Shown here: in pieces, positions 34,361-44,310 of the stretch | Position numbering within the stretch: the stretch's first letter is position 1 | Layout of the letters: each line of letters begins with the position of its first letter | Position numbers and translations under genes: made by a program | Notes under the pieces: generated by a model | Told to the model about the DNA's origin: nothing | The model's database searches: none | Seen by the model: only the letters and a program-made list of their open reading frames with translations | From: 66-474 sp044464225 | Lineage (GTDB): Bacteria; Pseudomonadota; Gammaproteobacteria; Xanthomonadales; Rhodanobacteraceae | Assembly (NCBI GenBank): GCA_044464225.1 | Contig: JBIQLN010000005.1 | Location: 96,399 to 160,398, forward strand | Direction of reading: 5' to 3' | Length of the DNA stretch: 64,000 bases

Positions 34361-35385
34361 GCGCCCAATACGCTTCCGGACTTGACCAGCGCACGCTGGT
34401 CGTGCGCATCGCAGACCGCATAGGCGAAACCAGGCCGGATCGCCCACGCACCGACTTCGCCGTCCGTGTTCATTGCGAGGAACGCGACCTGGATGTCGCC
34501 GGCCGTCGAACGGTGCTTGCGCAGCACGCGAAGGACCGCTTCCCTGCAGGCCTCCTCGGGACTGCGGCCCTGGCGCATCAGTTCCACCACCAGGAAACTG
34601 CCGGCATTGCGGATCACTTCTTCGCCGACCCCGGTGGAGGTGGCCGCCCCGACTTCGCCGTCCACGTAGAGGCCCGCACCGATGACGGGCGAATCGCCCA
34701 CCCGGCCGCGCAGCTTCCAGGCCATGCCGCTGGTGGTGCAGGCGCCGGCCAGTTTCCCACTTGCATCGCGCGCGAGGATGCCGATGGTGTCGTGATTGTC
34801 CTTGCCGCCCGGCACGCCGATGCCATAGCTGCGCACCTCGCTGTTGGCGACCGGCTTGTAGCGCGCGGTTTTCAGCCACTCGTGCCAGGCCTTGGCCGAG
34901 GCGGGTGTCAGCAACTCCTGTTTCCTGAATCCCTGTTCCAGCGCGAACTGCCGGGCGCCATCACCGACCAGCAGCACATGCGGCGTGCGTTCCATCACCC
35001 GCCGTGCGACCGACACTGCATGCTCGATGTCCTCGAGGCAGGCGACGCCGCCGCAATTCATGTCCGCATCCATGATGCTGGCATCCAGCGTGACGTGGCC
35101 GTCGCGATCGGGATACCCGCCCAGGCCGACGCTGTGATTCCTGATGTCGGCTTCGGGCACCCGCGCGCCGGCTTCCACCGCATCGAGTGAATGACCGCCC
35201 GTGGAAAGAATGGCCCATGCCGCCTGGTTCGCGGCCACGCCAAAGTCCCATGTGGAGACCACGCGCACGGTTCCCGGCCCGGGCGTGGCGGATGCATCGA
35301 TTTCGGCAGCACCAGTGATGGGCGACAGCGCGGCAGCGGCGGCGCCCAATGCGGCGGACTTGAGGAAGCGGCGGCGATTGGACAT
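34357..35385 (-). CDS. N4-(beta-N-acetylglucosaminyl)-L-asparaginase (Ntn hydrolase)
   Basis: 342 aa. It begins with a Tat-type leader (RRRFLKSAALGAAAAAL), so it is likely exported. The proenzyme cleavage site is before T200 in HDTIGILARD, the N-terminal nucleophile of glycosylasparaginases, and GRVGDSPVIGAGLYVDGEVGA is the substrate loop. The enzyme cuts the GlcNAc-Asn bond of N-linked glycopeptides. It heads the operon with cutC, transporter, fructokinase and AGE isomerase, and points to N-glycoprotein degradation. Confidence 0.93.
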   Translation of the reverse strand: MSNRRRFLKSAALGAAAAALSPITGAAEIDASATPGPGTVRVVSTWDFGVAANQAAWAILSTGGHSLDAVEAGARVPEADIRNHSVGLGGYPDRDGHVTLDASIMDADMNCGGVACLEDIEHAVSVARRVMERTPHVLLVGDGARQFALEQGFRKQELLTPASAKAWHEWLKTARYKPVANSEVRSYGIGVPGGKDNHDTIGILARDASGKLAGACTTSGMAWKLRGRVGDSPVIGAGLYVDGEVGAATSTGVGEEVIRNAGSFLVVELMRQGRSPEEACREAVLRVLRKHRSTAGDIQVAFLAMNTDGEVGAWAIRPGFAYAVCDAHDQRALVKSGSVLGA

Positions 35386-35873
35386 GGGTGTCCATGGGTG
35401 GTGGCGACCGCATGGATGATGCCACGATCACGTCACGCACCAACGTGGGCCGGTGCAACGCGTCGATGTGCCGGACGGATGGTGGACCGGTTTGTCCCCA
35501 CGGGTTCGTGGTGGCTGCGTTATAAATACGAAATCGGGGTTTCGCGAAGGGAGCGACGCTCGTGGAGACCAGCAACCGTTCACCGGCGCTTCGCGTGACG
35601 GGCAGCCGTTGCGTCGATGCGGGTAAGCGGCATGGCCAGTCCAGCCAGGCACCGCGCAGGTTCTGGAAGCTCGCGGACGCATGGTGCTTGGGAGGGTTTC
35701 GCAACCGGCCAGCCTGGCGGCCGCCCGGGCGACCAGATGAGGAGGGCGCGTGCATCCTGCCGGCGATGCGTTTTCGTGAGGAGCTGCGACATGATCGCCC
35801 ACCAAAACAGGTGCGTGCGCGATGAATGGACAAGGGCAGCGCAGCACCCGCGTTCAGGAATAGGAGTGCGAAG
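35386..35873. other. Divergent control region between glycosylasparaginase and GH92 genes
   Basis: 488 bp with no convincing gene; frames that cross it show no family features. An AT-rich TTATAAATAC patch (35520-35529) stands out in GC-rich sequence and could serve as a -10 on either strand. An AGGAG site precedes the GH92 start. No clear operator dyad was found. Confidence 0.5.
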
Positions 35874-38312
35874 ATGGTGACACGTAGACGTTTCCTGCAA
35901 GGGACAGTGACGGCGGCATTGCTGGGCCGCATTGGTGCGCCTGCGGCCTGGGCCTCGGTGCGGGATGCAGCCTACGCGCGCGACGCGCGGCGGGACGCGG
36001 CCGCCGGCGTTTCGCGCCACGTCGACGTGTTCGTCGGCACCGGCGGACACGGGCATACCTTTCCCGGTGCGACGGTGCCCTGGGGCATGGTGCAGCTTTC
36101 GCCGGACACCAACGATTTCGGGTGGGACGCGTGTTCGGGTTACCACGAGGCCGACGGTTCGATCATGGGGTTCTCGCACACGCACCTGTCCGGCACGGGC
36201 GCGAGCGACATGCTCGACGTGCTGGTGATGCCCGCGCAGGGTCCGGTGTTGCTCGATCCCGGCACGCGCGGCTTGCCGGATGAACTCTATTACTCGCGCT
36301 ACGACGCCGCGGAGAGCAGGAAGCGTCTCGCGGCCGGCATGGTGGCGCATCCCGGCAAAGGTTACCGGTCGCGCTTCGACAAGTCGTCCGAGCACGCGGT
36401 GCCCGGCTACTACAAGGTGCACCTCACCGATCACGACATCCTTGTCGAGCTGACCGCGACCGCACGCGTGGGGCTGCATCGCTACACGTTCAACGGGGGA
36501 GGTCCGGCGCATTTGCTGGTCGATCTCGCGCACGGCTACCACGACGAAGCCGCGGTGCCATGCAAGGTCTCCGACGCCACGCTGAAAGTGGTCGGCCACG
36601 ACACGCTGGTCGGCAGCCGGCGCGTGCACCAGTGGGCGAATGGGCGCTACATCTTCTTCGCGATGAAGGTGTCGCGCCCGTTCGCGCGCGCCGAACTGTA
36701 TGCGGAAGATGAACCGCTCGCTGCCGCGACGGACGCAAGCGGCGATCATCTCAAGGCCGCGCTGCATTTCGACGATGCGTCGAAGGGCCCACTGCTGGTC
36801 AAGCTCGGCATTTCGGCGGTGGACGTCGATGGCGCGTTGCGCAACCTCGAGACGGAACTGCCGCACTGGGATTTCGAGCGCGTGCGCCGCGAGGCCGCGG
36901 CCACATGGGAGCGCGAACTCTCGCGCATCCGGATCCAAAGCCGATCCGAAGACGTGCTGAAGACGTTCTACAGCGGGCTTTACCACACGCTGCTGGCGCC
37001 GACCCTGTTCAGCGACGTGGACGGCCGCTACCGCGACATGGACCTCGAGGTGCACACGTTGCCGAGCGGGCAGCACAACTACAGCACCTATTCGCTGTGG
37101 GACACCTATCGCGCCTTGCATCCGTTGTACACGTTGTTCCAGCCCGACAAGGTGCCGGATCTCGTGCAGGGCCTGGTGCGCAAGGCCGACGAAAGCCCGC
37201 AAGGCCCCACGGTATGGCCGTTGCAGGGTGTCGAGACCGGCACCATGATCGGCTACCACTCGATCGCCGTGATCGCCGAGGCGCATGCCAAGGGCTTTAC
37301 CGGCATCGATTACGCGAAGGCGTGGCCGGTCTACCGCAGGCGCGCGATGACGGATGACTACCGCGGCCTGAAGTGGTACCGCAAGCTGGGCTACATCCCC
37401 AGCGACAAGGAAGGCGAGGCGGTCAGCAAGACGCTGGAGTACGCCTATGACGACTGGGCGATGGCGCATCTGGCCGAAGCTGTCGACGAACCCGCCGATG
37501 CCAAGGCCCTGCGCGAACGCTCGCGCAACTACCGCAACGTGTTCGACCGCGAGTTCACCTTCATGCGTTCGCGCGGTGCCGACGGGAAGTGGCTGGAGCC
37601 TTTCAGTCCCATCGAGATGGGCCACTCGGACAAGTGGCGCGACTACACCGAATCCAATCCCTGGGTCGCGACCTTCCTCAACCAGCACGACCTGTACCAC
37701 TACATGACGATGTTCGGCGGCGAGGCGGCGTTCGAGCGCAAGCTGGACGAACTGTTCAACACCGCATCCACGTTGCCGCCGAACGCGCCGCCCGACATCG
37801 CGGGCATGGTCGGCCAGTACGCGCACGGCAACGAACCGAGCCACCACATCGCATACCTGTATGCGTATTCCGGCTCGCACTGGAAGACCCAGGCGCGCGT
37901 GCGCATGCTGCTGGAAACCATGTACCGCCCGGCGCCGGACGGCCTGGCCGGCAACGAGGATTGCGGCCAGATGAGCGCGTGGTACGTGCTGGGCGCGCTG
38001 GGTCTGTACGCGGTCGATCCGGTCAGCGCGAACTGGGTGTTCGGCAGCCCATTGCTCGATCACGCCGAAATCGACATCGGCGGCGGCCGCAAGCTGGTCG
38101 TGGAGGCGCGCGGCAACGGCAAGGACCGACCGTACATCCAGTCGGTGACCTGGAACGGCAAGCCCTGGACCAAAAGCTGGATCGCGCACGCCGAACTCGC
38201 GAAGGGCGGCATGCTGGTATTCGAAATGGCCGACACGCCCAACAAGCGATTCGGCGCGGCGCCCGAGGATCGGCCGTCGTCGTTCGGCGAGCCTGCACCC
38301 AGGGCAGCCTGA
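35874..38312 (+). CDS. GH92 alpha-mannosidase, Tat-exported
   Basis: 812 aa. It opens with a Tat signal (VTRRRFLQGTVTAALLG) ending near residue 30. GH92 blocks follow: GTGGHGHTFPGATVPWGMVQLSPDT, GFSHTHLSGTG, YSLWDTYRALHPLYTL, the HGNEPSHHIAYLY acid region and GNEDCGQMSAWY. GH92 enzymes are calcium-dependent inverting exo-alpha-mannosidases acting mostly on alpha-1,2 (also 1,3, 1,4, 1,6) bonds of high-mannose N-glycans. The ATG at 35874 follows AGGAGTG; a longer frame adds a polar leader ahead of the signal. Tat export implies folding in the cytoplasm first. Confidence 0.95.
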   Translation: MVTRRRFLQGTVTAALLGRIGAPAAWASVRDAAYARDARRDAAAGVSRHVDVFVGTGGHGHTFPGATVPWGMVQLSPDTNDFGWDACSGYHEADGSIMGFSHTHLSGTGASDMLDVLVMPAQGPVLLDPGTRGLPDELYYSRYDAAESRKRLAAGMVAHPGKGYRSRFDKSSEHAVPGYYKVHLTDHDILVELTATARVGLHRYTFNGGGPAHLLVDLAHGYHDEAAVPCKVSDATLKVVGHDTLVGSRRVHQWANGRYIFFAMKVSRPFARAELYAEDEPLAAATDASGDHLKAALHFDDASKGPLLVKLGISAVDVDGALRNLETELPHWDFERVRREAAATWERELSRIRIQSRSEDVLKTFYSGLYHTLLAPTLFSDVDGRYRDMDLEVHTLPSGQHNYSTYSLWDTYRALHPLYTLFQPDKVPDLVQGLVRKADESPQGPTVWPLQGVETGTMIGYHSIAVIAEAHAKGFTGIDYAKAWPVYRRRAMTDDYRGLKWYRKLGYIPSDKEGEAVSKTLEYAYDDWAMAHLAEAVDEPADAKALRERSRNYRNVFDREFTFMRSRGADGKWLEPFSPIEMGHSDKWRDYTESNPWVATFLNQHDLYHYMTMFGGEAAFERKLDELFNTASTLPPNAPPDIAGMVGQYAHGNEPSHHIAYLYAYSGSHWKTQARVRMLLETMYRPAPDGLAGNEDCGQMSAWYVLGALGLYAVDPVSANWVFGSPLLDHAEIDIGGGRKLVVEARGNGKDRPYIQSVTWNGKPWTKSWIAHAELAKGGMLVFEMADTPNKRFGAAPEDRPSSFGEPAPRAA

Positions 38313-38333
38313 GTGCAGGCGATGCGGCGAGGG

Positions 38334-39398
38334 TCAGGCTGCCGCCTCGATCTCCATCGCCGCCGCACCGAACACGCCAAGCTGGCCGTGTTCGATCAGA
38401 CGCACGGGCACGTTCGCGAGGAACGGACGCATGACGCCCTTGTTGAGGAAACGCGCGCGGAAGTCGCTGGCCAGCAGGAAATCGCGGATGTACGGCAGGA
38501 TGCCGCCCGCGAGATACACGCCGCCGCCGGCCTTGAAGATCACCGCGAGATCGCCCGCGAAGCTGCCCAGCATCGCGCAGAACATCGACAACGCTTCGCG
38601 CGCGAGCGGGTCATGGTCCCCGACTGCAGCCGTGCTGATTGCGGCGGGTTCCGCGTGCAGGGTGCCGATGCCGTGGATGTCCGCCAGCGCGCGGTACAGG
38701 TTCACCAGTCCGGGTCCGGACAGAAGGTGTCCGGTGTGCACGTAGGGACGGTCGCGGCCCAATCGGCGCAGCACCTCGACTTCGCGATCGCCGCCGGGGG
38801 CGAGCGCGACATGGCCGGCTTCGCTCGGCATCACGAGGGGCGCCTTGCCGTTCGGCAGCAACACCGCGCAGCCGAGCCCCGTGCCCGGTCCCACCACCAC
38901 CGTCGGCCCGGTCGTACCCCTGGCCTCGATCACCGCCACGCAATCATGCGCCGACAGGAACCGGGTGCCGCAGGCAAGCGCTTCGAAATCGTTGACGATG
39001 TCCAGGCGATCCAGGTCCAGGCGCGTGCGCAGTTCGGAAAGCCGCACGGGCCAGCGCAGGTTTTCGGCCACCAGTTCGTCGCCGCGCAGGTAACCCGCCA
39101 CCGCCAACGCGCAACGGGCGATATTGCTGCGCCCCGGCACGTGATGGGCAAGGAAATCTTCCAGGATTTCGCCGAGTCCCGGCCACTTCGCGCATTCGTA
39201 CACGTGCCGGGCCAGCATCTCCAGCGGCGGCTGCGCGCCTCCGACGGTCCGCAGCAGGCCGATTCGCGCGTGGGTGCCGCCCACGTCGGCCGCCAATACG
39301 AGCGACGCTTGCCCTGTGCCGTCCCGCCGCAACGCATGGCGTCGGGTCGTCACGGGGGGCTTCCCATCACGCATGGTGGTTGCGTCATCAAGCTTCAT
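38334..39398 (-). CDS. glk: Glucokinase (Glk-type hexokinase)
   Basis: 354 aa; residues 33 onward align with bacterial Glk (usual length about 320). ATP phosphate loop AADVGGTHARIGLL, catalytic NDFEA, VVGPGTGLGCAVL and SEAGHVALAP are present, and KAGGGVYLAGGI near the end. The first 30 residues (Arg-rich) are unconserved and the true start may be internal. It is convergent with the first GH92 gene and divergent from the second. It would phosphorylate glucose, and possibly mannose poorly; its placement suggests use in the same sugar pathway. Confidence 0.92.
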   Translation of the reverse strand: MKLDDATTMRDGKPPVTTRRHALRRDGTGQASLVLAADVGGTHARIGLLRTVGGAQPPLEMLARHVYECAKWPGLGEILEDFLAHHVPGRSNIARCALAVAGYLRGDELVAENLRWPVRLSELRTRLDLDRLDIVNDFEALACGTRFLSAHDCVAVIEARGTTGPTVVVGPGTGLGCAVLLPNGKAPLVMPSEAGHVALAPGGDREVEVLRRLGRDRPYVHTGHLLSGPGLVNLYRALADIHGIGTLHAEPAAISTAAVGDHDPLAREALSMFCAMLGSFAGDLAVIFKAGGGVYLAGGILPYIRDFLLASDFRARFLNKGVMRPFLANVPVRLIEHGQLGVFGAAAMEIEAAA

Positions 39399-39481
39399 TG
39401 AAATGGATGTGGGTAGGCGAGCAGGGAATGGGAGGGCGGGATGGCCTGACAGCGCGGCCGGATTCGCCGACAGCCCGTAAT

Positions 39482-39592
39482 GGTATCGGCTCCGGAGTTC
39501 GATGGCGGCGGCGATCTCGCGAGGCGTCGGCGATTGCAGGCGACGTGGCTGCGAGGGTGGGTGCGTACGGTGCGCAGCGGTATCGGCTCCGG
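39482..39592. repeat. Pair of 14-bp direct repeats upstream of second GH92 gene
   Basis: GGTATCGGCTCCGG occurs at 39482-39495 and again at 39579-39592, 97 bp apart start to start, between the divergent glk and GH92 genes. Candidate binding sites for a sugar regulator; no regulator gene is nearby. Confidence 0.55.
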
Positions 39593-39686
39593 TCCTGGTG
39601 GGTGTGCATCATGGCGATCGACACGGGCGGCGCGGGTTCCCGCGCGGTACGATCGCGCGATCGCCGTTTTCGCCGAGGCCGCCTGC

Positions 39687-42056
39687 ATGTCCTTCGCTCG
39701 ACTGTCGTGGATCGTTTGCTCCGTCGTGGCTTTACTTCTGGCGTTGACGTGGGTGACGCCGGTCGCCGCAGCCACCGACCCGCTGGGCCTGGTCGATCCC
39801 ATGATCGGCACCGGTGGCAACGGACACACGTTCCCCGGTGCCACGGTGCCGTTCGGAATGATCCAGTTGAGCCCCGACACCGCCATGCCCGATTTCAAGC
39901 ACGCCTACCCTTGGGCGGCGGGCTACCAGTACGGCGACCACAGCATCCTGGGTTTTTCCGAAACGCATTTTTCCGGCAGCGGACATTCCGACCTGGGCGA
40001 CGTGCTGCTGATGCCGGGCACCGGCCAAGTGCAATGGGATCCGGGCGATCCGGACAAGCCGGGCAGTGGATATCGCTCGGATTTCAGCCACGAAACCGAG
40101 CTCGCGCAGCCGGGCTATTACGCGGTGACGCTCGCGACGATCGGGGTACGCGTCGAACTCACCACAAGCCAGCGCGTGGGCTGGCATCGCTACACATTTC
40201 CGAAGGGCCGCGACGCCCACGTGTTGCTGGACCTGCGACCGAGCATCTACGACTACCCCGGCAAGGTGCTGTGGGCGCGTCTGCGCGTACGCGCGGATGG
40301 CACCGTCACCGGCTATCGCGAAACACGCGGGTGGGCGCCGGGGCGGCAACTCTGGTTGGCGATACGGTTTTCGCAGCCGATGGTGTCGCACGAACTGGTC
40401 AACCGCGAAACCGATATTCCCTACAAGGGGTTCCAGGGTCCTTCCGCCAATCCGGCCGGCAATGACGCGATCGCGGGCAAGCAGCTCGAGGGCGCATTCG
40501 AGTTCGGCAAGCTCGCGAAGCCGCTGCTGGTGAAGGTGGCGATTTCCACCGTGAGCGCCGACAACGCGATCGCCAATCTCGATGCCGAGGGCAAGGGTTG
40601 GGACTTCGACGGCCGCCGGGTGGCGGCGAAACAGGCGTGGGCGAAGGCCTTGTCCACGATCGACGTGGACGCGCCGCCGGAAGTGGAAAAGAGTTTCTAC
40701 ACCGCGATGTACCACGCGCTGATCGCGCCCAACCTCGCGATGGACGTGAACGGCGAATACCGCGGCCCCGACCACCAGGTGCACACCGCCAGGGATTTCA
40801 CCTTCTATTCGAGCTGGTCGCTGTGGGACGTCTATCGGGCGCAGCAGCCGTTGATGGCGTTCATCCAGCCGCCTCGGCGCATCAATGATTTCGTGAACTC
40901 CCTGGTCGCGGCCCAGCAGGCCAGTCCGTTCGGCATCCTGCCGGTGTGGTCGTACCAGGGACTCGAGACGTGGTGCATGATCGGCTACCACGCGGTGCCG
41001 GTGATCGCGAACTTCTACATGCAGGGCTTTCGCGGCTTCGATGCCGACGCGGCGTTGAAGGCTATGGTCGCAAGCGCGTCCTATGCGCCGTACGGCGATC
41101 TCGGCGATTACATGAAGCTGGGCTACGTGCCGGCCGACCGCGAACCCGAATCGGTTTCCAAGACGCTCGAATACGCGTTCGATGACTGGACGATCGCCCG
41201 GATGGCCCAAGCCATGGGTCGCAAGGATGTCGCCGCCGAATTCTTCAAGCGCGCCGGAAACTGGCGCAACGTGTTCAACCCGAGAACCGGGTTCGCCCAG
41301 CCGAGATCGGCGGGGGGCGATTTCACCGCCCCGTTCGATCCGGCGAAGGCCGGGCCGGGCAGCGGGTTCACCGAAGGCAATGCGTGGCAATACTCCTGGT
41401 ACGAACCGCAGGACATTGCCGGCCTGATCCGGGAACTCGGCGGCGACGCGGGCCTGGTGAAAAAGCTCGACCAGATATTCGATGCGAAAATCGATCCCGG
41501 GGTCTTCGCCGGCATCGAGGACGTCACCGGCCTGATCGGCTGGTACGCGCACGGCAACGAACCCAGCCACCACATCGCGTACCTCTACGACTACGCGGGC
41601 CGACCCTGGAAGACGCAGGAGCGGCTCGCCGAAATCATGCACACGCAATACGCGCCGACGCCGGACGGACTTTCCGGCAACGACGATCTCGGCCAGATGT
41701 CGGCGTGGTACATCTTCACCGCGCTGGGGTTCTATCCGGTCGCGCCGGCCAGCAACCAGTACGTGATCGGCCGTCCGTTCGTGCGGCGCGCAGTGATGCA
41801 CCTGCCGAACGGCAAGACCTTCACGATCACCACCGATGGACTCGGCAAGAACCACCCCTACGTCGGTTCGGTGGCACTGAACGGCAAGCCACTGGCGCGC
41901 GATTACCTCACCTATGCTGAAATCTCGAATGGCGGCACCCTGCATTTCACGATGCAGGCGCAGCCGAACAAGACCTGGGCCACGCAGGCAGCGGAGCAAC
42001 CCTACTCGATGACGGCATACCGACCGTCGGTGCCCGCGCCCGCTGCACCCATGTAG
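39687..42056 (+). CDS. GH92 alpha-mannosidase, Sec-exported
   Basis: 789 aa. A Sec-type signal peptide (MSFARLSWIVCSVVALLLAL and on, ending AAAT near residue 29) precedes the mature enzyme. Blocks GTGGNGHTFPGATVPFGMIQLSPDT, GFSETHFSGSGHSDLGDVLLMP, SLWDVYRAQQPLM, HGNEPSHHIAYLYDYAG and GNDDLGQMSAWYIFTALGFYP identify GH92. It is a paralogue, not a close duplicate, of the enzyme at 35874: the export route differs and the domain lengths differ, so the two may prefer different mannose linkages. The upstream in-frame extension lacks a ribosome site and is left out. Confidence 0.95.
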   Translation: MSFARLSWIVCSVVALLLALTWVTPVAAATDPLGLVDPMIGTGGNGHTFPGATVPFGMIQLSPDTAMPDFKHAYPWAAGYQYGDHSILGFSETHFSGSGHSDLGDVLLMPGTGQVQWDPGDPDKPGSGYRSDFSHETELAQPGYYAVTLATIGVRVELTTSQRVGWHRYTFPKGRDAHVLLDLRPSIYDYPGKVLWARLRVRADGTVTGYRETRGWAPGRQLWLAIRFSQPMVSHELVNRETDIPYKGFQGPSANPAGNDAIAGKQLEGAFEFGKLAKPLLVKVAISTVSADNAIANLDAEGKGWDFDGRRVAAKQAWAKALSTIDVDAPPEVEKSFYTAMYHALIAPNLAMDVNGEYRGPDHQVHTARDFTFYSSWSLWDVYRAQQPLMAFIQPPRRINDFVNSLVAAQQASPFGILPVWSYQGLETWCMIGYHAVPVIANFYMQGFRGFDADAALKAMVASASYAPYGDLGDYMKLGYVPADREPESVSKTLEYAFDDWTIARMAQAMGRKDVAAEFFKRAGNWRNVFNPRTGFAQPRSAGGDFTAPFDPAKAGPGSGFTEGNAWQYSWYEPQDIAGLIRELGGDAGLVKKLDQIFDAKIDPGVFAGIEDVTGLIGWYAHGNEPSHHIAYLYDYAGRPWKTQERLAEIMHTQYAPTPDGLSGNDDLGQMSAWYIFTALGFYPVAPASNQYVIGRPFVRRAVMHLPNGKTFTITTDGLGKNHPYVGSVALNGKPLARDYLTYAEISNGGTLHFTMQAQPNKTWATQAAEQPYSMTAYRPSVPAPAAPM

Positions 42057-42210
42057 CCGGCATGGGTCATGGCGGCATGTGCTTCGTCGCCGTCCAACCA
42101 GGTGGCGTGCCTGCCGTGGTGCTGTCGCCGAAGCGGGCGCGCGGACGCTTGAGGGCCGCCCGTGGGCGCGTTAACGTTGTGCAACCTCCATGCCCGTCCG
42201 GGGAGCAACG

Positions 42211-44310
42211 ATGAACTTTCGTCTGGTCGCTTGCGCGTTGGCGCTGGCCGTCACATCGGGAGCCGCCATGGCCGCGCAACACCCCTTCAATGCGCACGAT
42301 CTCGCAATGATGGACCGGGTCTCCGATCCGCATCTGTCACCGGACGGCAGCGAGGTCGCGTTCGCGGTGCGCAGCACCGACTGGGATGCCAACAAGGGCG
42401 TCAACAGCGTATGGCTGCTCGATGTGGGCCAAAAGGGGGGCCAGCCGCGCCGCGTGACCGATTTGAAATTGAATGCCAACAGTCCCGCGTTTTCACCGGA
42501 CGGCAAGACGGTGTATTTCCTCGCGACCGAAAAGGACACGACGCAGTTGTGGTCGGCCCCGGTCGCGGGCGGCGCGCCCGTGCAGGTGACGCACCTGCCG
42601 CTCGACGTCGACAACTTCAAGTTGTCGCCCGACGGCAAGTCGCTGCTGTTCTCGGCGCAGATGTTCGAGGACTGCGCGACGCTCGATTGCACGCGCGAAA
42701 AACTGGACGCGCAGAAAAAGGTCAAGGCGACCGGGCGCCTGTACCACCGCCTGTTCGTGCGGCATTGGGATACGTGGTCCGATCATCGCCGGGGGCAGTT
42801 GTTCGTGATGCCGCTGGACGGATCGTCCAGGCCCGTGCTGCTGACCAGGGGCATCGACGGCGATGTCCCTTCGAAGCCCGACGGCAGCAACGCCGAATAC
42901 GCATGGTCGCCGGACGGCAAGACCGTCTATTTCGGCGTGCGCATTGCCGGCAAGACCGAACCGTGGTCCACCAACTTCGACGTCTACGCGGTGCCGGCCG
43001 ATGGTTCCGCCGCACCCAAGAACCTGACTGAGGCAAACAAGGCCTGGGATGCGTTCCCGCTGCCGTCGCACGACGGCAAGACCCTTTACTACCTCGCGAT
43101 GAAGGTGCCGGGTTTCGAAGCCGATCGCTTCGGCATCATGGCACTGGACCTCGCGACCGGCGCGACGCGCGAACTCGATCCGGATTGGGATCGCTCGGCC
43201 TCGCCGCTCACGCTGTCGGCCGACGGCAAGACGCTGTACACCACGGTTGCGGACGAAGGCAACGTCGCGCTGTACGCGGTCGATGTCGCGACCGGCAAGC
43301 CGACAAAATTGCTGGGCGACGGCAGCGTGCTGGGCTTCGACGTCGCCGGCGGCAAGCTCGTCGCCGCGCGCCAGGATTTCAGTCATCCCACCGACTTGTA
43401 CACGCTGGATGCACAAGGCAAGCAACTCGCGCAGGTCACGCATTTCAACGCCGCCCGGCTTGCCGACATCGAGTTTTCCAGGGCGACGTGGTTCACCTTC
43501 AAGGGCTGGAACGGCGACACGGTGCATGGTTACGTCATGCCGCCCGTGGGCGCCAAGCCCGGCCAGAAATATCCGGTCGCATTCCTGGTGCACGGCGGTC
43601 CGCAGGGCGCGTGGCCGGATGATTTCCACTATCGCTGGAATCCCCAGACCTACACGGGCGCGGGCTTTGCCGTGGTCGCGATCAACTTCCACGGCTCGGT
43701 CGGTTACGGCCAGGCTTTCACCGACGCGATCTCGCAGCATTGGGGCGACCGCCCGCTGGAAGACCTGCAGAAGGGCTGGGCCGCGGCGCTGAAACAATTC
43801 CCGTATCTCGACGGCAACAACGCCTGCGCGCTGGGCGCGAGCTACGGCGGCTACATGATCTACTGGATGGCCGGCGTGTGGAACCAGCCGTGGAAATGCC
43901 TGGTCGACCACGACGGCGTGTTCGATGCGCGGATGATGTATTACGCCACCGAGGAACTGTGGTTCGAGGAACACGAAAACGGCGGCACGCAATTCGAACA
44001 CCCGGAGAATTACGAGAAGTTCAACCCGCTGAACCATGTCAAGGACTGGCGCGTGCCCATGCTGGTGGTGCACTCGAATCACGACTACCGCATTCCTGTG
44101 ACGCAGGGGCTCGGCGCGTTCACCGCGCTGCAGCGGCAAGGCATTCCCAGCGAGTTCCTGAACTTCCCGGACGAAAACCATCTCGTGCTGAAGCCGCAGA
44201 ACAGCGTGATGTGGCACGAAACGGTGATCGATTGGCTGAAGCGCTGGACGGCTCCGGATGCCGGGGCCGCGCAGTCGGATTCACATGCGAAGGCGCGCGA
44301 GGCCCAGTGA
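42211..44310 (+). CDS. S9 family prolyl oligopeptidase (DPP4/acylaminoacyl-peptidase type)
   Basis: 699 aa exported peptidase. Signal peptide 1-22 ends AMAA. Residues about 30-430 form the beta-propeller with repeated SPDGK-type blades; the C-terminal alpha/beta hydrolase domain has the nucleophile S544 (GASYGGYM), D625 (SNHDYRIP) and H657 (DENHL). Such enzymes cut short peptides. The insertion EDCATLDCTREKLDAQKKVK in the propeller is typical of the bacterial S9C-like group. GGGGAG lies ahead of ATG 42211. Context next to glycoprotein-degrading enzymes suggests it processes peptides from the same substrates. Confidence 0.94.
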   Translation: MNFRLVACALALAVTSGAAMAAQHPFNAHDLAMMDRVSDPHLSPDGSEVAFAVRSTDWDANKGVNSVWLLDVGQKGGQPRRVTDLKLNANSPAFSPDGKTVYFLATEKDTTQLWSAPVAGGAPVQVTHLPLDVDNFKLSPDGKSLLFSAQMFEDCATLDCTREKLDAQKKVKATGRLYHRLFVRHWDTWSDHRRGQLFVMPLDGSSRPVLLTRGIDGDVPSKPDGSNAEYAWSPDGKTVYFGVRIAGKTEPWSTNFDVYAVPADGSAAPKNLTEANKAWDAFPLPSHDGKTLYYLAMKVPGFEADRFGIMALDLATGATRELDPDWDRSASPLTLSADGKTLYTTVADEGNVALYAVDVATGKPTKLLGDGSVLGFDVAGGKLVAARQDFSHPTDLYTLDAQGKQLAQVTHFNAARLADIEFSRATWFTFKGWNGDTVHGYVMPPVGAKPGQKYPVAFLVHGGPQGAWPDDFHYRWNPQTYTGAGFAVVAINFHGSVGYGQAFTDAISQHWGDRPLEDLQKGWAAALKQFPYLDGNNACALGASYGGYMIYWMAGVWNQPWKCLVDHDGVFDARMMYYATEELWFEEHENGGTQFEHPENYEKFNPLNHVKDWRVPMLVVHSNHDYRIPVTQGLGAFTALQRQGIPSEFLNFPDENHLVLKPQNSVMWHETVIDWLKRWTAPDAGAAQSDSHAKAREAQ

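Noticed and set aside
35386..35873. Hidden small gene in the control region of the glycan locus
   Set aside because: Frames here start without ribosome sites and switch strand and frame; none resembles a family.
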